A stretch of 64,000 nt of DNA from Candidatus Blochmannia vicinus (GTDB taxonomy: Bacteria > Pseudomonadota > Gammaproteobacteria > Enterobacterales > Enterobacteriaceae): positions 620,001-684,000 of the forward strand of contig CP125213.1 in assembly GCA_030020825.1 (NCBI GenBank), read 5' to 3'. Under the pieces are notes generated by a model. It had not been told where the DNA came from and did not search any database. It saw only the letters and a program-made list of their open reading frames with translations. The position numbers and the translations under genes are program-made. Below, one piece after another: positions 35,087-47,791 of the stretch (position 1 is the stretch's first letter; every line of letters starts with the position of its first letter).

Positions 35087-35701
35087 CTTATTTATGGTTT
35101 GGTGTAAGTAGTAAATTAATGTTAGTACGTGATGATATCTAATAATAATTGAAAATTAAGAATTTTTAGTGATTGAGGCGCTAGATTTTTATAAATTATA
35201 TATATTTTAGTGAGCTTATTGCAACATTATTAATTTAATAAACTTAGATAAATTTTTGTGTATGATTTGGTATTTATTTTTTTTGCAATGTTTTATAGAA
35301 AAATAGAGTAAGAGTAGATTTAGTTTTTATATTTTATTTTATTTATATAAATTAAACAGTTGTAATTATATTATTTTATGATGTGAATAAAATAATTTGT
35401 AAGAATATTTCATATGATATTAATATGTTGATCTTGTATAGTATAAGAATGATATTACTCTAATAGAGTATGTAATGCGTGATTGGAATTTGTATAATTA
35501 TTAATTTAACTTGTATAAGATGTACATGATATTGTACAAAATAGTTTTACAAACTATATAAAATAAATTATTTAATAAATAATTATAAATCGATTTGTAA
35601 TAAAATATTAAAAGTAAAAATATTTAAATTATTTGTTCATAAGAATCTAATAATTTGGTGTTGATGAAAGTAATTAATAATAAAATAAAAAGGTATATAA
35701 T
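35087..35701. other. 615-base spacer upstream of the nuo operon
   Basis: No gene seen on either strand. It should carry the nuo promoter. In E. coli the folC-to-nuoA interval spans cvpA, purF, ubiX, argT-his transport, ackA-pta, lrhA and more; all are absent here and no remnant is recognised. Confidence 0.6.
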
Positions 35702-36148
35702 TTGTGTGATACTCATTATGTAGGCGTGATAACATTTATAGTTGGTATTTTAGTTTTATGTATTTTTATGTTGTTGTGTGGATATTTTTTGGGAGGACGT
35801 TCTGATTTACATATTAAAAATGTGCCATTTGAATCAGGTATTGAATCTGTAGGTAATGCTAGAATCAGATTTTCTGTTAAATTTTATTTGATTGCGATGG
35901 TGTTTGTAATTTTTGATATAGAGGGTATATATGTGTATGCTTGGGCTGTAGCCATACGAGATGTAGGTTGGATGGGATTTAGTGAGATTTTTATCTTTAT
36001 TTTTGTTTTATTAGCTAGTTTAATATATTTGGTAAGAATTGGTATGTTTGATTGGACGAAACAATCAATACGACATAAAAATCATGTAAATCATTTTAAT
36101 GTTGGTATTGCAACACGATTAAAAAATAGCACAAGGAAACAAGTATGA
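35702..36148 (+). CDS. nuoA: NADH-quinone oxidoreductase subunit A
   Basis: A small membrane subunit of complex I near the quinone site. The 148-residue protein (E. coli 147) has [20 protein letters not shown], the [21 protein letters not shown] helix and [16 protein letters not shown], giving three membrane segments. The start is TTG at 35702, with AAGG 8 bases before it; the N-terminus is not conserved in the family. First gene of the nuo operon; its TGA overlaps the nuoB ATG (ATGA). Confidence 0.95.
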   Translation: MCDTHYVGVITFIVGILVLCIFMLLCGYFLGGRSDLHIKNVPFESGIESVGNARIRFSVKFYLIAMVFVIFDIEGIYVYAWAVAIRDVGWMGFSEIFIFIFVLLASLIYLVRIGMFDWTKQSIRHKNHVNHFNVGIATRLKNSTRKQV

Positions 36149-36825
36149 AATATACTTTAACGACAGCTAGAACAGATCCTAACGAAGATGATCGATTTCC
36201 TCTTCAAGACAAGAAAGTTGTATCAGATCCGTTAGAAAAAAATATTCAAAGGAATGTTTTTTTTGGAAAATTGAGTGTTTTATTGAACAAAATTGTTAAT
36301 TGGGGACGAAGTAATTCTTTATGGCCTTATAATTTTGGATTATCTTGTTGTTATGTTGAAATGACTACCGCGTTTACTGCAATACATGATGTTGCTCGGT
36401 TTGGCTCAGAAGTGTTACGCGCATCTCCTCGGCAAGCAGATTTTATGGTTATAGCTGGTACACCGTTTATTAAAATGGTTCCAGTAATACAACGATTATA
36501 CGATCAAATGTTAGAACCTAAGTGGGTAATTTCTATGGGGGCTTGTGCTAATTCTGGCGGTATGTATGATATTTATTCTGTAGTGCAAGGAGTAGATAAA
36601 TTTCTTCCGGTAGATGTTTATATTCCTGGTTGCCCACCTAGACCTGAGGCATATATTCAGGCATTGTTATTATTGAAGAAATCTATTAATGAAGAACGAC
36701 GTCCGCTTTCTTGGATATTGGGAAATAAAGGAATATATAGAAAAAATATGCAATCAGAACGGCAACGTAAAAGTAGTACTCGTATTGCAGAAACCATTTT
36801 CTCTGCTCCAGATGATAAGCTTTGA
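36145..36825 (+). CDS. nuoB: NADH-quinone oxidoreductase subunit B (N2 cluster)
   Basis: Carries the terminal [4Fe-4S] cluster N2 that passes electrons to ubiquinone. The 226-residue protein (E. coli 220) has the adjacent cysteines Cys68-Cys69 in LSCCYVEM, Cys134 in MGACANSGG and Cys163 in [13 protein letters not shown] precedes the ATG, which overlaps the nuoA stop by four bases. It sits in the peripheral arm next to NuoCD. Confidence 0.97.
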   Translation: MKYTLTTARTDPNEDDRFPLQDKKVVSDPLEKNIQRNVFFGKLSVLLNKIVNWGRSNSLWPYNFGLSCCYVEMTTAFTAIHDVARFGSEVLRASPRQADFMVIAGTPFIKMVPVIQRLYDQMLEPKWVISMGACANSGGMYDIYSVVQGVDKFLPVDVYIPGCPPRPEAYIQALLLLKKSINEERRPLSWILGNKGIYRKNMQSERQRKSSTRIAETIFSAPDDKL

Positions 36826-36907
36826 TTTTTTATTTTAAATAAAAATGGTGAAATATGATGAATATTAAGGATGAGTTATTTAATGGTTATCATTAGTTGA
36901 TGATATT

Positions 36908-38683
36908 ATGCATAATAATCTTACAAGCAAGATTCCTACACATGTTCATTCAATATTGGCTGATTTATTTTCTGTATTTAGCGTTAACGATTTTGTACTG
37001 CAATCTTCTTATACTGGAATTTTAATAATTTGGATAAAACGTGATATTTTGATTCCAGTATTAACATTTTTGAAAACGACATCAAAACCATACATTATGT
37101 TATATGATTTGCATGGTATAGATGAAAGATTACGTATACATCGAGAAGGGTTACCAAAATCAGATTTTACGGTGTTTTATCATTTAATTTCCATATTACG
37201 TAATGATGATATACTTATAAAAGTGCCTTTATTAGAAAATTCTCTATATTTACCAACAGTTGTTTCTTTGTTTGTAAATGCTAATTGGTATGAACGGGAA
37301 ACTTGGGAGATGTTTGGAATACATTTTAATAATCATCCTAATTTGGCGCATATAATTATGCCAAAGAATTGGAACGGATATCCGTTACGAAAAGAATATC
37401 CAGCTCGAGCTACAGAATTTAATTATTTTACTCTTACAAAACAAAAAGAAAATTTAGCAATGGAAGAATTATTATTTAAACCAGAAGAATGGGGTATGAA
37501 GAAACATGCAAAACATGAAAATTTTATGTTTCTTAATTTAGGACCTAATCATCCTTCAGTGCATGGAGTATTTCGTATTATTTTACAATTAAATGGAGAA
37601 GAAATTGTAGATTGTGTTCCAGATATTGGCTACCATCATCGAGGTGCTGAAAAAATGGGAGAACGACAAACTTGGCATAGTTATATTCCTTATACTGATC
37701 GTATTGAGTATTTAGGAGGATGTATAAATGAAATGCCTTACATTTTAGCCATTGAAAAACTTGCTAAAATTACAGTATCAGATAGAGTAAAAGTAATTCG
37801 GATTATGTTATCTGAATTATTTAGAATCAATAGTCATTTATTGTATATCAGCACTTACTTGCAAGATGTAGGAGTTATGACTCCAGTTTTTTTAGCATTT
37901 ACTGATAGGCAAAAAATTTATGATGTTGTTGAATTAATTACTGGATCTCGTATGCATCCAGCATGGTTTAGAATTGGAGGAGTTGCTCATGATTTGCCTA
38001 GAGGTTGGGATTCTTTATTGAAAAAATGTCTGGATTGGATACCAAATCGTGTTGCTTTTTATGTTAAGTCAGCATTAGAAAATAGTATATTGAAAAAACG
38101 TGCTTGCGGTATTGGGGCATATAATGCCAAGGATGCATTAGATTGGGGAATAACAGGTGCAGGATTGCGCGCTACTGGTATTGACTTTGATATACGTAAA
38201 TCGCGTCCTTATTCTGGTTATGAAAATTTTGATTTTGATATTCCAATAGGAAACGGCATTAGTGATTCTTATAGTAGAGTGATGTTAAAGGTAGAAGAAA
38301 TATATCAAAGTGTACGAATTTTGGAGCAGTGCTTACAAAATATGCCAATAGGATCATTTAAAGCAGATCACCCTTTAACTACTCCACCGATAAAAGAATA
38401 TTCTTTACGTCATATAGAGACGCTTATTACTCATTTTCTTCAAATGTCTTGGGGTCCTGTTATACCAGCAAACGAATCTTTTCAAATGGTTGAAGCTACC
38501 AAAGGTATCAATAGTTATTATTTAATTAGTGACGGTAATACTATGAGTTACCGCACGCGTATTCGTACTCCTAGTTTTCCTCATTTACAACAAATTCCAT
38601 ATGTTATTCGTGGTCGTTTAGTATCTGATTTAATTGTATATTTAGGTAGTATTGATTTTGTTATGTCTGATGTGGATCGTTAA
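36908..38683 (+). CDS. nuoC: NADH-quinone oxidoreductase fused subunit C/D
   Basis: One polypeptide joins NuoC and NuoD (nuoCD), as in E. coli and other enterics. The 591 residues (E. coli 596-600) include the NuoC signature [18 protein letters not shown] at about 127-144, a linker near 185-205, and the NuoD part with [11 protein letters not shown] at 210-220 and GYHHRGAEK at 241-249; NuoD helps form the quinone-binding cavity with NuoB. The C-terminus ends [10 protein letters not shown] like the enteric proteins. The fusion itself places the organism near Enterobacterales. Confidence 0.97.
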   Translation: MHNNLTSKIPTHVHSILADLFSVFSVNDFVLQSSYTGILIIWIKRDILIPVLTFLKTTSKPYIMLYDLHGIDERLRIHREGLPKSDFTVFYHLISILRNDDILIKVPLLENSLYLPTVVSLFVNANWYERETWEMFGIHFNNHPNLAHIIMPKNWNGYPLRKEYPARATEFNYFTLTKQKENLAMEELLFKPEEWGMKKHAKHENFMFLNLGPNHPSVHGVFRIILQLNGEEIVDCVPDIGYHHRGAEKMGERQTWHSYIPYTDRIEYLGGCINEMPYILAIEKLAKITVSDRVKVIRIMLSELFRINSHLLYISTYLQDVGVMTPVFLAFTDRQKIYDVVELITGSRMHPAWFRIGGVAHDLPRGWDSLLKKCLDWIPNRVAFYVKSALENSILKKRACGIGAYNAKDALDWGITGAGLRATGIDFDIRKSRPYSGYENFDFDIPIGNGISDSYSRVMLKVEEIYQSVRILEQCLQNMPIGSFKADHPLTTPPIKEYSLRHIETLITHFLQMSWGPVIPANESFQMVEATKGINSYYLISDGNTMSYRTRIRTPSFPHLQQIPYVIRGRLVSDLIVYLGSIDFVMSDVDR

Positions 38684-38696
38684 TGAATGAGGTGAT

Positions 38697-39227
38697 ATGG
38701 TTATAAATACAATCAATGATGCATCTATTAGTTTAAATAATGGTGATAATAATGGTGATTTTCAATTAAGTCAAGAAGAAAATAGTGCCATTCAAGAAGA
38801 GTGTACGCACTATGAAGATATACGCGCTGCTTCTATTGAAGCGTTGAAAATTATTCAAAAAAATCGTGGCTGGGTACCAGATGAAGCAATTATATTGATT
38901 GCTAAAATGTTAAGTATCTCTGTTGCCGATGTAGAAGGTGTAGCTACATTTTACAATCAAATTTTTCGTCAACCGGTAGGTCGTCATATTATTAGGTATT
39001 GTGATAGTGTAGTATGTTATTTAATTGGATATGAAGAAATTCAAAAAACATTAACATGTGTATTAAATATTAGGGTAGGTGGTACCACTTCAGATAATCG
39101 TTTTACATTATTGCCTACTTGTTGTTTAGGTGTTTGCCATAAAGCACCGGTAATCATGATAAACAAAGATATTTATTTTAATATGGTTCCAAAAATGATT
39201 ACAAAACTATTAGGACAGTATCTATGA
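38697..39227 (+). CDS. nuoE: NADH-quinone oxidoreductase subunit E (2Fe-2S, N1a)
   Basis: Thioredoxin-like subunit of the NADH dehydrogenase module, holding cluster N1a. The 176-residue protein (E. coli 166) has ligands Cys102, Cys107, Cys143 and Cys147, in RYCDSVVC and TCCLGVC. The N-terminus is about 10 residues longer than in E. coli and Asn-rich. GAGGTG precedes the ATG. Its stop overlaps the nuoF start by four bases. Confidence 0.97.
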   Translation: MVINTINDASISLNNGDNNGDFQLSQEENSAIQEECTHYEDIRAASIEALKIIQKNRGWVPDEAIILIAKMLSISVADVEGVATFYNQIFRQPVGRHIIRYCDSVVCYLIGYEEIQKTLTCVLNIRVGGTTSDNRFTLLPTCCLGVCHKAPVIMINKDIYFNMVPKMITKLLGQYL

Positions 39228-40555
39228 GTAATACTTATGATCTTAATGTAGAAAATAATCCACTTATGTGGAGGATGCGTTGTGATAAAAAACCAGTATG
39301 GCTACACGAATATCAAGCTAAAAATGGGTATATGGCTGCATATAAAGCAATTACTCGTATGTCTCCAAATGAAATTATTGAATTAGTTAGTAATTCTGGT
39401 TTAAGAGGTCGTGGCGGCGGCGGGTTTTTTACTGGAATAAAATGGTCTATGATGCAGAAAAATAAACCAACTTGTCCTCGTTATTTAGTATGTAATGCAG
39501 ATGAAATGGAACCAGGGACTTATAAAGACCGATTTTTAATGGAACGATTACCTCATTTATTATTAGAAGGTATATTAATTGCGAGCTATGCTTTGGGAGT
39601 ATCACGAGCATATATTTTTTTGAGATATGAATATATGATCGTAGCTGAATATTTAAATCGTGCTATTAGTGAGATTAAATCAATTGGATTGATTGGTAAA
39701 AATATTTTTAATAGTGAGTTTAATTTTGAATTATTCTTACACACAGGAGCAGGAAGATATATTTGTGGGGAAGAAACGGCATTGATTAATGCTTTAGAAG
39801 GTCGTCGGGCAGTGCCTCGTTTTAAACCACCATTCCCTAATCATGTAGGTTTATGGGGTAAACCTACATGTGTTAATAATGTTGAAACATTATGCAATAT
39901 TCCAGGAATTGTTGAGCATGGAGTGACTTGGTATAAGAATATTTCTGCTAAAAAAAGTAATGATTCAGGTACAAAACTAATGGGATTTTCCGGGCGAGTA
40001 AAGAAACCAGGAGTATGGGAGTTGCCTTTTGGAACAACCGCTAGAGAAATTTTAGAAGATTATGCTCATGGCATGTGCACTGGATTTACTTTAAAAGCAT
40101 GGCAACCTGGGGGAGCAAGCACAGATTTTTTGATTCAAGATCATTTAGATGTGCCTATGGATTTTGAAAATGTTGCAGCTTCTGGTAGTCGATTTGGAAC
40201 TGGTATGGCGATAGCAATAGATAACACTGTAAATATGGTTGCTTTAGTACGTAATTTAGAAGAATTTTTTTCACGGGAATCTTGTGGTTGGTGTACTCCA
40301 TGTAGAGATGGTTTACCATGGATAGTAAAGTTATTAATTTCTTTAGAAAATAAAGATGGGAGGCCTGGAGATATAGAGTTATTAGAGAAATTGTGTCGAA
40401 CCCTTGGACCTGGAAGAACTTTTTGTGCTCATGCTCCAGGTGCTATAGAACCTTTGAAAAGCGCTTTAAGATATTTTAGGAATGAATTTGAATCGGGGAT
40501 TTATAAATTTTATCAACAGGAAGAAAATTATATTCGTTGTGTGCAAATTAATTAG
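39224..40555 (+). CDS. nuoF: NADH-quinone oxidoreductase subunit F (NADH/FMN site)
   Basis: Binds NADH and FMN and holds cluster N3. The 443-residue protein (E. coli 445) has the FMN/NADH glycine-rich loop GRGGGGF at 62-68, [14 protein letters not shown], and cluster ligands Cys354, Cys357, Cys360 and Cys401 in SCGWCTPC and TFCAHAPG. The ATG overlaps the nuoE stop (ATGA), so the two are translationally coupled, consistent with their 1:1 complex. Confidence 0.97.
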   Translation: MSNTYDLNVENNPLMWRMRCDKKPVWLHEYQAKNGYMAAYKAITRMSPNEIIELVSNSGLRGRGGGGFFTGIKWSMMQKNKPTCPRYLVCNADEMEPGTYKDRFLMERLPHLLLEGILIASYALGVSRAYIFLRYEYMIVAEYLNRAISEIKSIGLIGKNIFNSEFNFELFLHTGAGRYICGEETALINALEGRRAVPRFKPPFPNHVGLWGKPTCVNNVETLCNIPGIVEHGVTWYKNISAKKSNDSGTKLMGFSGRVKKPGVWELPFGTTAREILEDYAHGMCTGFTLKAWQPGGASTDFLIQDHLDVPMDFENVAASGSRFGTGMAIAIDNTVNMVALVRNLEEFFSRESCGWCTPCRDGLPWIVKLLISLENKDGRPGDIELLEKLCRTLGPGRTFCAHAPGAIEPLKSALRYFRNEFESGIYKFYQQEENYIRCVQIN

Positions 40556-40644
40556 TTTTTATAATTAACTTAGTTAAAACAAATGGGATCTATTACTTGA
40601 TTAATTTTTGAGACGTTAAATAAAAATAAAATTGGTATATTAAA

Positions 40645-43404
40645 ATGATGGTTTCTATTTACATAGAAGGTAAAAAATATACAGTAGAAGACACAAAAAA
40701 TATATTAGAAGTATGTTTGTCTCTTGGATTCGACATTCCTTACTTTTGTTGGCATCCTGCCTTAGGTAGTATTGGAGCCTGTAGACAATGTGCAGTAAAA
40801 AAATACTCTGATAACAATAAGATAAATGATATGGAAGGTTATTTAGTGATGTCTTGCATGACTCCAGCATCAGCCGGCAGTGTGATTACTATTTTTGATG
40901 ATGAGGTAGAAGAGTTTAGAAAGAATATATTAGAGTTATTAATGATTAATCATCCTCATGATTGTCCTATATGTGAAGAAGGAGGAAGTTGTCATCTTCA
41001 AGATATGACAGTGATGGTTGGACAAACATATCGCCGTTATAGATTTACTAAGCGTACGCATTATAATCAATACTTAGGGCCATTTATTTCTCATGAAATG
41101 AATAGATGTATTAGTTGTTATCGTTGTGTACGTTATTATGGCGATTATGCTGGTGGGGACGATTTAGGTGTATTTGGAGCACATGATAACATTTATTTTG
41201 GACGAGCTACAGATGGTATGTTACGAAGTGAGTTTTCTGGTAACTTAGTAGAAGTATGTCCTACTGGAGTGTTTACTGATAAAACACAATTAAAATATTA
41301 TACTCGTAAATGGGATATGCTTTTTGCTCCTAGTATTTGTCAGCAGTGCAGTATTGGATGCAATATTATTGTAGGTGAGCGTTACGGGAAGTTATCTCGT
41401 GTTGAAAATCGTTATAATGGTAATATTAATACTTATTTTTTGTGCGATCGTGGTCGATTCGGTTGCGATTATGTCAATATTGATAATAGGCCTAAGAATC
41501 CATTGTGTAAAAAAGGTGATGATTGGGTTATTCTTAATGAAGAACAAGCAATACAAGAGGCTGCTAGTGAACTGAAATATAATTGTAATAAAATAATTGG
41601 TATTGGATCTTCTCGTGCTAGTGTAGAGAGTAATTTTGCTTTATTAAAATTAGTAGGATCAGATAATTTTTATACTGGTATTAATAGTTGTGAACAAGAA
41701 CGATTATTATTAATAGTTGAAATATTGTGTAATAGTGGAATTTATGTTCCGTCATTACGCGACATAGAAAGTTACGATACGATATTAATATTGGGGGAAG
41801 ATTTAACTCAAACTGGGGCGCGCCTAGCGTTATCGGTGCGTCAAGCTTCTAAAGGTAAAGCGCGTAAGGAAGCAGAAGCTCAGGGAATCTTTGATTGGCA
41901 ATCTGCAGCCATTATAAATAATTCTAAAAATATTAAAAATCCTATATTAATTACTGGTATCGATAAAACAAAATTAGATGATATTGCCGTGTTAACATAT
42001 TATGATTCAGTACAAAATCAAGCTCGTTTCGGTTTTGCTATTGCTCATGCATTAGATAATACTGCCCCTGCAGTTAAAGATTTTGACTATAAATTAAATG
42101 ATAAATTAAATATAGCTGTACAAAAATTAATGGAAGCGCGTAAACCATTAATTATTTCAGGAAGTAATGCAGGTAGTAAAGAATTAATTGCTTCTGCAGC
42201 AAATATTGCTCATGCTTTAAAAAATCGTGGCAGTAATGTTGGCATTACTTTTGTTGTAAGCGAAGTAAATAGTATTGGGGTAGTAATGTTAGGTAAAAAA
42301 AGTTTAGATGCAGCTCTGATTGATATATGTAGTAGTCATACTTCATCTGTTGGTTTAATTGTATTGGAAAACGATTTATATCGTCATGCAAAGGTAACTC
42401 AAGTTAATGCTGCTTTAAATAAAGTTCATTATTTAATTGTATTGGATCATCAATATAATTTGATACAAGAAAAAGCAAATTTAGTTTTGTCTGTTTCTAG
42501 CTTTGCTGAAAGCGATGGAACTGTGATTAATTATGAAGGACGAGCACAGAGATTTTTTAGTGTATTTAAACCGAAGGTTTATGATAAGAGCGTAGTTATC
42601 TTAGAAAGCTGGAGGTGGTTATATTTAATACATGATTGTTATACTAATTATGTTAGAAAAAAGAGTTTGGATATTGATCAGATTATAGATATGATTATTT
42701 GTTATTTTCCAAAATTAATTGGAATTAAACAAGCATCTCCAAATGCATCTTTTCGTATTCATGGTCAGAAATTAGCTCGAGCTCCACATCGCTATAGTGG
42801 GCGAACGGCTATACATACTAACGTTGATGTACATGAACCTTACATATCAAAAGATGAGAATACGATGTTTTCTTTTTCTATGGAGGGGAGCCATAATGTT
42901 CAATCTGTGCATAAACAAGTAGCATTTGCATGGGCTCCAGGATGGAATTCTCCACAAGCTTGGAATAAATTTCAAGATAAGGTAGGTGAGCATTTATATT
43001 CTGGAGATCCAGGAATACGTGTATTAAATACTAATAATAGTTCGAGATTAAGTTGGTTCGATATAATTCCTCAATCTTTTAAAATCATTAAAAATATTGA
43101 TCGATGGTTAATAGTGCCTTATTGGCATTTATTTGGAAGTGAAGAAACTTCTCAACGATCTAAGTGTATTCAAGATTGTATGCCAAATCCCTATGTCATG
43201 ATTAATCAATCAGATGCGGTTCAATTAAAAATCCAAAAAAATATGTTGCTTAAATTTAAGTGCGCTGAACAAATTTTATGTTTACCGCTAAAATTTAGCA
43301 TTAATTTGCCTAAAGGACATATTGGATTACCTTTAGGGTTTCCAAATATTCCTGTATTTTTATCTGGTATGTACGCGTATGACGTTCAAGGGGTATTATC
43401 ATGA
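40645..43404 (+). CDS. nuoG: NADH-quinone oxidoreductase subunit G
   Basis: Large iron-sulfur subunit that passes electrons from NuoF to NuoI. The 919-residue protein (E. coli 908-910) has a [2Fe-2S] ferredoxin domain with Cys35, Cys46, Cys49 and Cys71, the His/Cys cluster region [15 protein letters not shown], two further clusters ([11 protein letters not shown] and CPTGV), the additional CQQCSIGC..C motif for cluster N7 typical of enterics, and a molybdopterin-oxidoreductase-like C-terminal domain without cofactor. Two ATG codons are tandem at 40645. The stop overlaps nuoH by four bases. Confidence 0.96.
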   Translation: MMVSIYIEGKKYTVEDTKNILEVCLSLGFDIPYFCWHPALGSIGACRQCAVKKYSDNNKINDMEGYLVMSCMTPASAGSVITIFDDEVEEFRKNILELLMINHPHDCPICEEGGSCHLQDMTVMVGQTYRRYRFTKRTHYNQYLGPFISHEMNRCISCYRCVRYYGDYAGGDDLGVFGAHDNIYFGRATDGMLRSEFSGNLVEVCPTGVFTDKTQLKYYTRKWDMLFAPSICQQCSIGCNIIVGERYGKLSRVENRYNGNINTYFLCDRGRFGCDYVNIDNRPKNPLCKKGDDWVILNEEQAIQEAASELKYNCNKIIGIGSSRASVESNFALLKLVGSDNFYTGINSCEQERLLLIVEILCNSGIYVPSLRDIESYDTILILGEDLTQTGARLALSVRQASKGKARKEAEAQGIFDWQSAAIINNSKNIKNPILITGIDKTKLDDIAVLTYYDSVQNQARFGFAIAHALDNTAPAVKDFDYKLNDKLNIAVQKLMEARKPLIISGSNAGSKELIASAANIAHALKNRGSNVGITFVVSEVNSIGVVMLGKKSLDAALIDICSSHTSSVGLIVLENDLYRHAKVTQVNAALNKVHYLIVLDHQYNLIQEKANLVLSVSSFAESDGTVINYEGRAQRFFSVFKPKVYDKSVVILESWRWLYLIHDCYTNYVRKKSLDIDQIIDMIICYFPKLIGIKQASPNASFRIHGQKLARAPHRYSGRTAIHTNVDVHEPYISKDENTMFSFSMEGSHNVQSVHKQVAFAWAPGWNSPQAWNKFQDKVGEHLYSGDPGIRVLNTNNSSRLSWFDIIPQSFKIIKNIDRWLIVPYWHLFGSEETSQRSKCIQDCMPNPYVMINQSDAVQLKIQKNMLLKFKCAEQILCLPLKFSINLPKGHIGLPLGFPNIPVFLSGMYAYDVQGVLS

Positions 43405-44375
43405 TTTTTTGTTCGTCAGAAATTATTACAATACATTGGTGTTCTTCTGTTCTTCATGCAATGATTATTTTGTTAGTGGTAGTTTCGTGTGGTGCGTATA
43501 TGAGTTTTTTAGAGCGTAGATTGTTAGCATTATTTCAAAATCGTTATGGTCCTAATCGGGTAGGTTGGAATGGATTATTGCAGTTATGGGCTGATTTAAT
43601 TAAGATCATGTTTAAAGAAGATTGGGTCCCTCCATTTTCTGATCGTTTTATATTTATTTTAGCTCCAGTAATAGCTTTTGTTTCATCATTAATGAGTGTG
43701 TTAATTATTCCGTTTACTCCTACATGGGTAATATTAGATTGTAATATTGGAGTATTATTTTTTCTTATGATGTCAGGATTAACGGTTTATTCGGTGTTAT
43801 TTGCAGGTTGGGCAAGTAATAATAAGTATGCTTTAATTGGGTCTGTGCGTGCTGCAGCGCAAGCTCTGAGTTATGAGGTGTTTTTAGGATTATCTGTAAT
43901 GGGTGTAGTTGCTAAATCTGGGTCGTTTAATTTAAAAAATATAGTTGAAGATCAACTATATTTATGGAATATAATTCCTCAATTTTTAGGATTTATTACA
44001 TTTTTTTTGGCAGGTATAGCTTTGTGTCATAGACATCCATTTGATCAACCAGAATCAGAGCAAGAGCTAGCTGCTGGTTATCATATTGAATACTCTGGTA
44101 TTAAATTTAGTTTGTTTTTTATTTCTGAATACATCAGTATGATTGTAATTTCATCATTTATTGTAACATTATTTTTTGGTGGTTGGCAAGGACCTTGGCT
44201 TCCTCCTATTATCTGGTTTGTCGGTAAAACTTTTTTATTTTTAATGTTATTTGTATTAATACGGGCGGCGTTGCCGCGTCCACGCTACGATCAAGTTATG
44301 TTGATAGGTTGGAAGTTTCTTTTGCCTGTTACGTTGTTTAATTTATTAATCACTGCTGTTATTATTTTATTATAA
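43401..44375 (+). CDS. nuoH: NADH-quinone oxidoreductase subunit H
   Basis: Membrane subunit forming the quinone channel and the junction to the peripheral arm. The 324-residue protein (E. coli 325) has [68 protein letters not shown] segments and [11 protein letters not shown] near the C-terminus, with about eight membrane helices. The conserved charged residues are present. Its start overlaps the nuoG stop. Confidence 0.97.
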   Translation: MIFCSSEIITIHWCSSVLHAMIILLVVVSCGAYMSFLERRLLALFQNRYGPNRVGWNGLLQLWADLIKIMFKEDWVPPFSDRFIFILAPVIAFVSSLMSVLIIPFTPTWVILDCNIGVLFFLMMSGLTVYSVLFAGWASNNKYALIGSVRAAAQALSYEVFLGLSVMGVVAKSGSFNLKNIVEDQLYLWNIIPQFLGFITFFLAGIALCHRHPFDQPESEQELAAGYHIEYSGIKFSLFFISEYISMIVISSFIVTLFFGGWQGPWLPPIIWFVGKTFLFLMLFVLIRAALPRPRYDQVMLIGWKFLLPVTLFNLLITAVIILL

Positions 44376-44398
44376 ATTATTTATATAGGTTAAATATA

Positions 44399-44941
44399 AT
44401 GAATTTGAGAAAGATTTTTATAGATATCGGTTCTATATTACGTAGTATCTGGATGATAGGCATGCAGGCATTCAGTCCGCGTGAGACTCAGATGTATCCT
44501 GATGTTCCGTGTATTCCATCACATAGATATCGTGGTCGTATTGTATTGACTCGAGATTCTTCAGGCCAAGAACGGTGTGTAGCTTGTAATTTATGCGCTG
44601 TAGCTTGTCCAGTAGGATGTATTTCTTTAAAAAAGGGAGAATCTGTAGATGGACGATGGTATCCAGAATTTTTTAGGATCAATTTTTCTAGGTGTATTTT
44701 TTGTGGTATGTGTGAGGAAGCGTGTCCAACTGCGGCTATTCAGTTAACTTCAGATTTTGAAATGAGTGATTTTAAAAGGAACGATTTAGTGTATGAAAAA
44801 TCTGATTTATTAATATCGGGTCCTGGTAAATATGTAGAATATGATTTTTATCGATTTTCTGGCAAAGAAATATTGGATAAAAAAAAGGGAGACGCAAAAA
44901 ATGAAGTACGGCCTATAAGCGTTAAAAATATATTGCCTTAA
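44399..44941 (+). CDS. nuoI: NADH-quinone oxidoreductase subunit I (two 4Fe-4S clusters)
   Basis: Ferredoxin-like subunit holding clusters N6a and N6b between NuoG and NuoB. The 180-residue protein (same as E. coli) has the two CxxCxxCxxxC sets: Cys60, Cys63, Cys66, Cys70 and Cys99, Cys102, Cys105, Cys109. The N-terminal helix lies along the membrane. It is 23 bases after nuoH. Confidence 0.97.
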   Translation: MNLRKIFIDIGSILRSIWMIGMQAFSPRETQMYPDVPCIPSHRYRGRIVLTRDSSGQERCVACNLCAVACPVGCISLKKGESVDGRWYPEFFRINFSRCIFCGMCEEACPTAAIQLTSDFEMSDFKRNDLVYEKSDLLISGPGKYVEYDFYRFSGKEILDKKKGDAKNEVRPISVKNILP

Positions 44942-44975
44942 TTTTAAAATTAAGAAGGGCAATGAGTGATATATT

Positions 44976-45518
44976 ATGACAGTTTTGTTTTATGTTTCTG
45001 GTATTATAGCAATAATATCTACAATATGTGTAATCGTGCATTATCATCCGGTACATGCTTTATTATATTTAATAGTTTCATTTATATCTATATCGTGTAA
45101 TTTTTTTTCTTTAGGAGCATCTTTTGCTGGTGCTGTGGAGATTATTATTTATGCAGGAGCTATTATGATTTTATTTGTATTTGTAATAATGATGCTTAAT
45201 GCAAAAACTATTACATTTATAGAACAAAAAAAAAGTAGATTTTTAAATCCTATATTAGGCTGTGGTGCTGTATTACTTACAAGTATTTTACTTATTATTT
45301 TGTTGTATGTTTCTTTTGGATTAAAAGATTGTTTTATCGATGTAAATAGACCAATCGTAGATTCAAAGCAAATTGGCATTTTATTATTTGGGCCATATCT
45401 ATTAATGGTAGAGTTAGCATCATTTTTGTTATTAAGTGCATTAATCTCTGTGTTTCATTTAGCACGAGATCATAAATTATCTGATAATTATATTGTTTCT
45501 GATCAGTCGCAAGAATAA
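44976..45518 (+). CDS. nuoJ: NADH-quinone oxidoreductase subunit J
   Basis: Membrane subunit with five predicted helices. The 180-residue protein (E. coli 184) has [39 protein letters not shown] with the pi-bulge helix conserved in the family, and [12 protein letters not shown]. It lies 34 bases after nuoI and ends four bases before the nuoK start. Confidence 0.96.
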   Translation: MTVLFYVSGIIAIISTICVIVHYHPVHALLYLIVSFISISCNFFSLGASFAGAVEIIIYAGAIMILFVFVIMMLNAKTITFIEQKKSRFLNPILGCGAVLLTSILLIILLYVSFGLKDCFIDVNRPIVDSKQIGILLFGPYLLMVELASFLLLSALISVFHLARDHKLSDNYIVSDQSQE

Positions 45519-45522
45519 AAAT

Positions 45523-45825
45523 ATGATCCCTTTATCGCATGGTCTTAGTTTATCTATAATTTTATTTATATTAGGATTAGTAGGCCTAATAATAAGACGT
45601 AATATGTTATTTATATTATTAGGACTAGAAATTATGATTAACTCGGCTGCTTCAGCTTTTGTAATTGTCGGATCTTATTTAGGGCAATCAGATGGTCAAG
45701 TTATGTATATGTTAGTAATTACTTTAGCTGCTTCTGAATCTGCCATTTCTTTAGCTTTATTACTTCAATTATATCGTCGTTGTAATACCTTGCAAATTGA
45801 TAAAATTAGTGGGATGCGTGGATGA
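45523..45825 (+). CDS. nuoK: NADH-quinone oxidoreductase subunit K
   Basis: Small membrane subunit of the proton-pumping arm, related to MrpC. The 100-residue protein, same length as E. coli, starts [20 protein letters not shown], with the essential glutamates in [10 protein letters not shown] and [14 protein letters not shown]. The frame extends back into nuoJ from a TTG at 45493, but the family start is the ATG at 45523. The stop overlaps nuoL by four bases. Confidence 0.97.
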   Translation: MIPLSHGLSLSIILFILGLVGLIIRRNMLFILLGLEIMINSAASAFVIVGSYLGQSDGQVMYMLVITLAASESAISLALLLQLYRRCNTLQIDKISGMRG

Positions 45826-47711
45826 GTCTACTTTTTTTAACTATACTGTTTCCGTTTTTAGGATTTACTATATTAGCTATTTCTCAAGGAAAATGGTCTG
45901 AAAATATTTCCGCTATAATAGGAGTGGGTACGGTAGGTATATCGCTATGTATTACTGTATGTATAATGTTTAATTTTTATTGGAATGTTAGTAATTACAC
46001 GACTTTTGTGTTTGTTCAGAATCTTTGGACGTGGTTTTCTATTCATGCTTTATGTATTACTGTAGCGCTTAGGTTAGATGGATTATCTTTGGTAATGTTA
46101 TCATTAATAACTGGAGTGGGATTTATTATTCATTTATATGCTATTTGGTATATGAGTGGATGTGAAGGTTATTCTCGTTTTTTTGCTTATACTAATTTAT
46201 TTATGGCAAATATGATACTTTTAGTATTATCTGATAATTTATTGTTGATGTATTTTGGATGGGAAGGAGTAGGTTTATGTAGTTATTTATTAGTTGGGTT
46301 TTATTATTTTGATTCTAGAAATGGAATGGCAGCACTAAAGACGTTTATTATAACTCGTTTTGGAGATATATGTTTGATATGTGCGCTGTTTATGATTTTT
46401 GATCAATATCAAACCTTAAGTTTTAGTGGACTGTTAGCATTAGAACTAAAATGTCCTTCATCGTATCATTTTTTTAGTAATACTACATGGATATCTTTTA
46501 TGTTGCTTATTGGAGCAGTAGGTAAATCGGCTCAGTTACCTTTACAAACCTGGCTAACAAGCGCTATGGTTGGTCCAACTCCGGTGTCTGCATTAATCCA
46601 TGCAGCTACTATGGTGACTTCTGGTGTATATTTAATAATTCGTATGAATAATTTTTTTTTGATGGCTCCAAATATTTTATATTTGATTGGTGTTATCGGT
46701 TCATTGACTATAGTGTTATTCGGTTGTTCAGCGTTATTACAAAGTAATATTAAAAAAATTTTAGCATATTCTACTATTAGCCAGATAGGATACATGTTTT
46801 TAGCCTTGGGAGGACGTCATTGGGGAGCTGCTATGTTTCATTTAGTAACACATGCTTTTTTTAAAGCATTGTTATTTTTAGCGGCAGGTTCATTAATTTA
46901 TTCTTGTAGATATGAACAAAATATTTTTAAAATGGGAGGATTATATAAATCTATACCTTTCATTTATATATGTTTTTTAATAGGTGGTGCATCTTTATCT
47001 GGAGTACCTATAATTACTGCTGGATTTTATTCAAAAGAATTAATTATGTTAAAAACTTTAGTTAATCATGATTATTTTTTTCTGTTTTCGGGATTAATAG
47101 GAATATTTTTGACACCTATTTATACGTTTCGTATGATTTTTGTTGTGTTTCATGGTTCTAATAAAATAGAGCCACGTATATGTAATAAAATTACTCAAAA
47201 TTTTCCTTTAGTTGCATTGCTGTTGTTATCTACTTGTATTGGTGGATGGATAAAATTACCTTTATCAGTAGATATCGTAGGTACTGATACCAATACGATA
47301 TGTAATTATAGCCAAATATATTTTGAAATAGCATCTAGTTTTTTAGTGATTTTTGGTATTTGGTTCGCTTCAATTTTTTGGCTGGATTCTTTAAATAGCA
47401 TTACAGGACAGATTGTTAAGCCTCATTTATCTGAAATAGTAAAGAGATACATAATATTGTTATGTTACTATGGATGGGGGTTTGATTGGTTGTATAAATT
47501 AGTATTTGTAAAACCATATTTGTTTATAACAAAAAAATTATCTTATTCTGATCCAGTTAATATAATTATAAATATTTTCATATCATTATTGTGTTGGCTT
47601 AAGAGTGGTTTAGTATTGAGTGCAAATGGAAAGCTAAATTGGTATATAGTTGCAATGAATATAGGAGCAGTAATTATATTCATCATGATTTTAACGTATG
47701 ATCATATCTAA
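45822..47711 (+). CDS. nuoL: NADH-quinone oxidoreductase subunit L
   Basis: Antiporter-like proton-pumping subunit at the tip of the membrane arm, with a long lateral helix at its C-terminus. The 629-residue protein (E. coli 613) has the conserved [18 protein letters not shown] glutamate helix, [26 protein letters not shown] and [15 protein letters not shown]. The ATG overlaps the nuoK stop. Hydrophobic nearly throughout. Confidence 0.97.
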   Translation: MSLLFLTILFPFLGFTILAISQGKWSENISAIIGVGTVGISLCITVCIMFNFYWNVSNYTTFVFVQNLWTWFSIHALCITVALRLDGLSLVMLSLITGVGFIIHLYAIWYMSGCEGYSRFFAYTNLFMANMILLVLSDNLLLMYFGWEGVGLCSYLLVGFYYFDSRNGMAALKTFIITRFGDICLICALFMIFDQYQTLSFSGLLALELKCPSSYHFFSNTTWISFMLLIGAVGKSAQLPLQTWLTSAMVGPTPVSALIHAATMVTSGVYLIIRMNNFFLMAPNILYLIGVIGSLTIVLFGCSALLQSNIKKILAYSTISQIGYMFLALGGRHWGAAMFHLVTHAFFKALLFLAAGSLIYSCRYEQNIFKMGGLYKSIPFIYICFLIGGASLSGVPIITAGFYSKELIMLKTLVNHDYFFLFSGLIGIFLTPIYTFRMIFVVFHGSNKIEPRICNKITQNFPLVALLLLSTCIGGWIKLPLSVDIVGTDTNTICNYSQIYFEIASSFLVIFGIWFASIFWLDSLNSITGQIVKPHLSEIVKRYIILLCYYGWGFDWLYKLVFVKPYLFITKKLSYSDPVNIIINIFISLLCWLKSGLVLSANGKLNWYIVAMNIGAVIIFIMILTYDHI

Positions 47712-47791
47712 GTTAGTTTAATATTATTGGATAAATGTGTAGAAAGTATAAAATGTTAGTATGTATGTTTCAGAGAGAAAAGTAAAATAGT

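Noticed and set aside
36908..38683. nuoC-nuoD fusion as a novel gene fusion
   Set aside because: The fused nuoCD is the normal state in E. coli and relatives.
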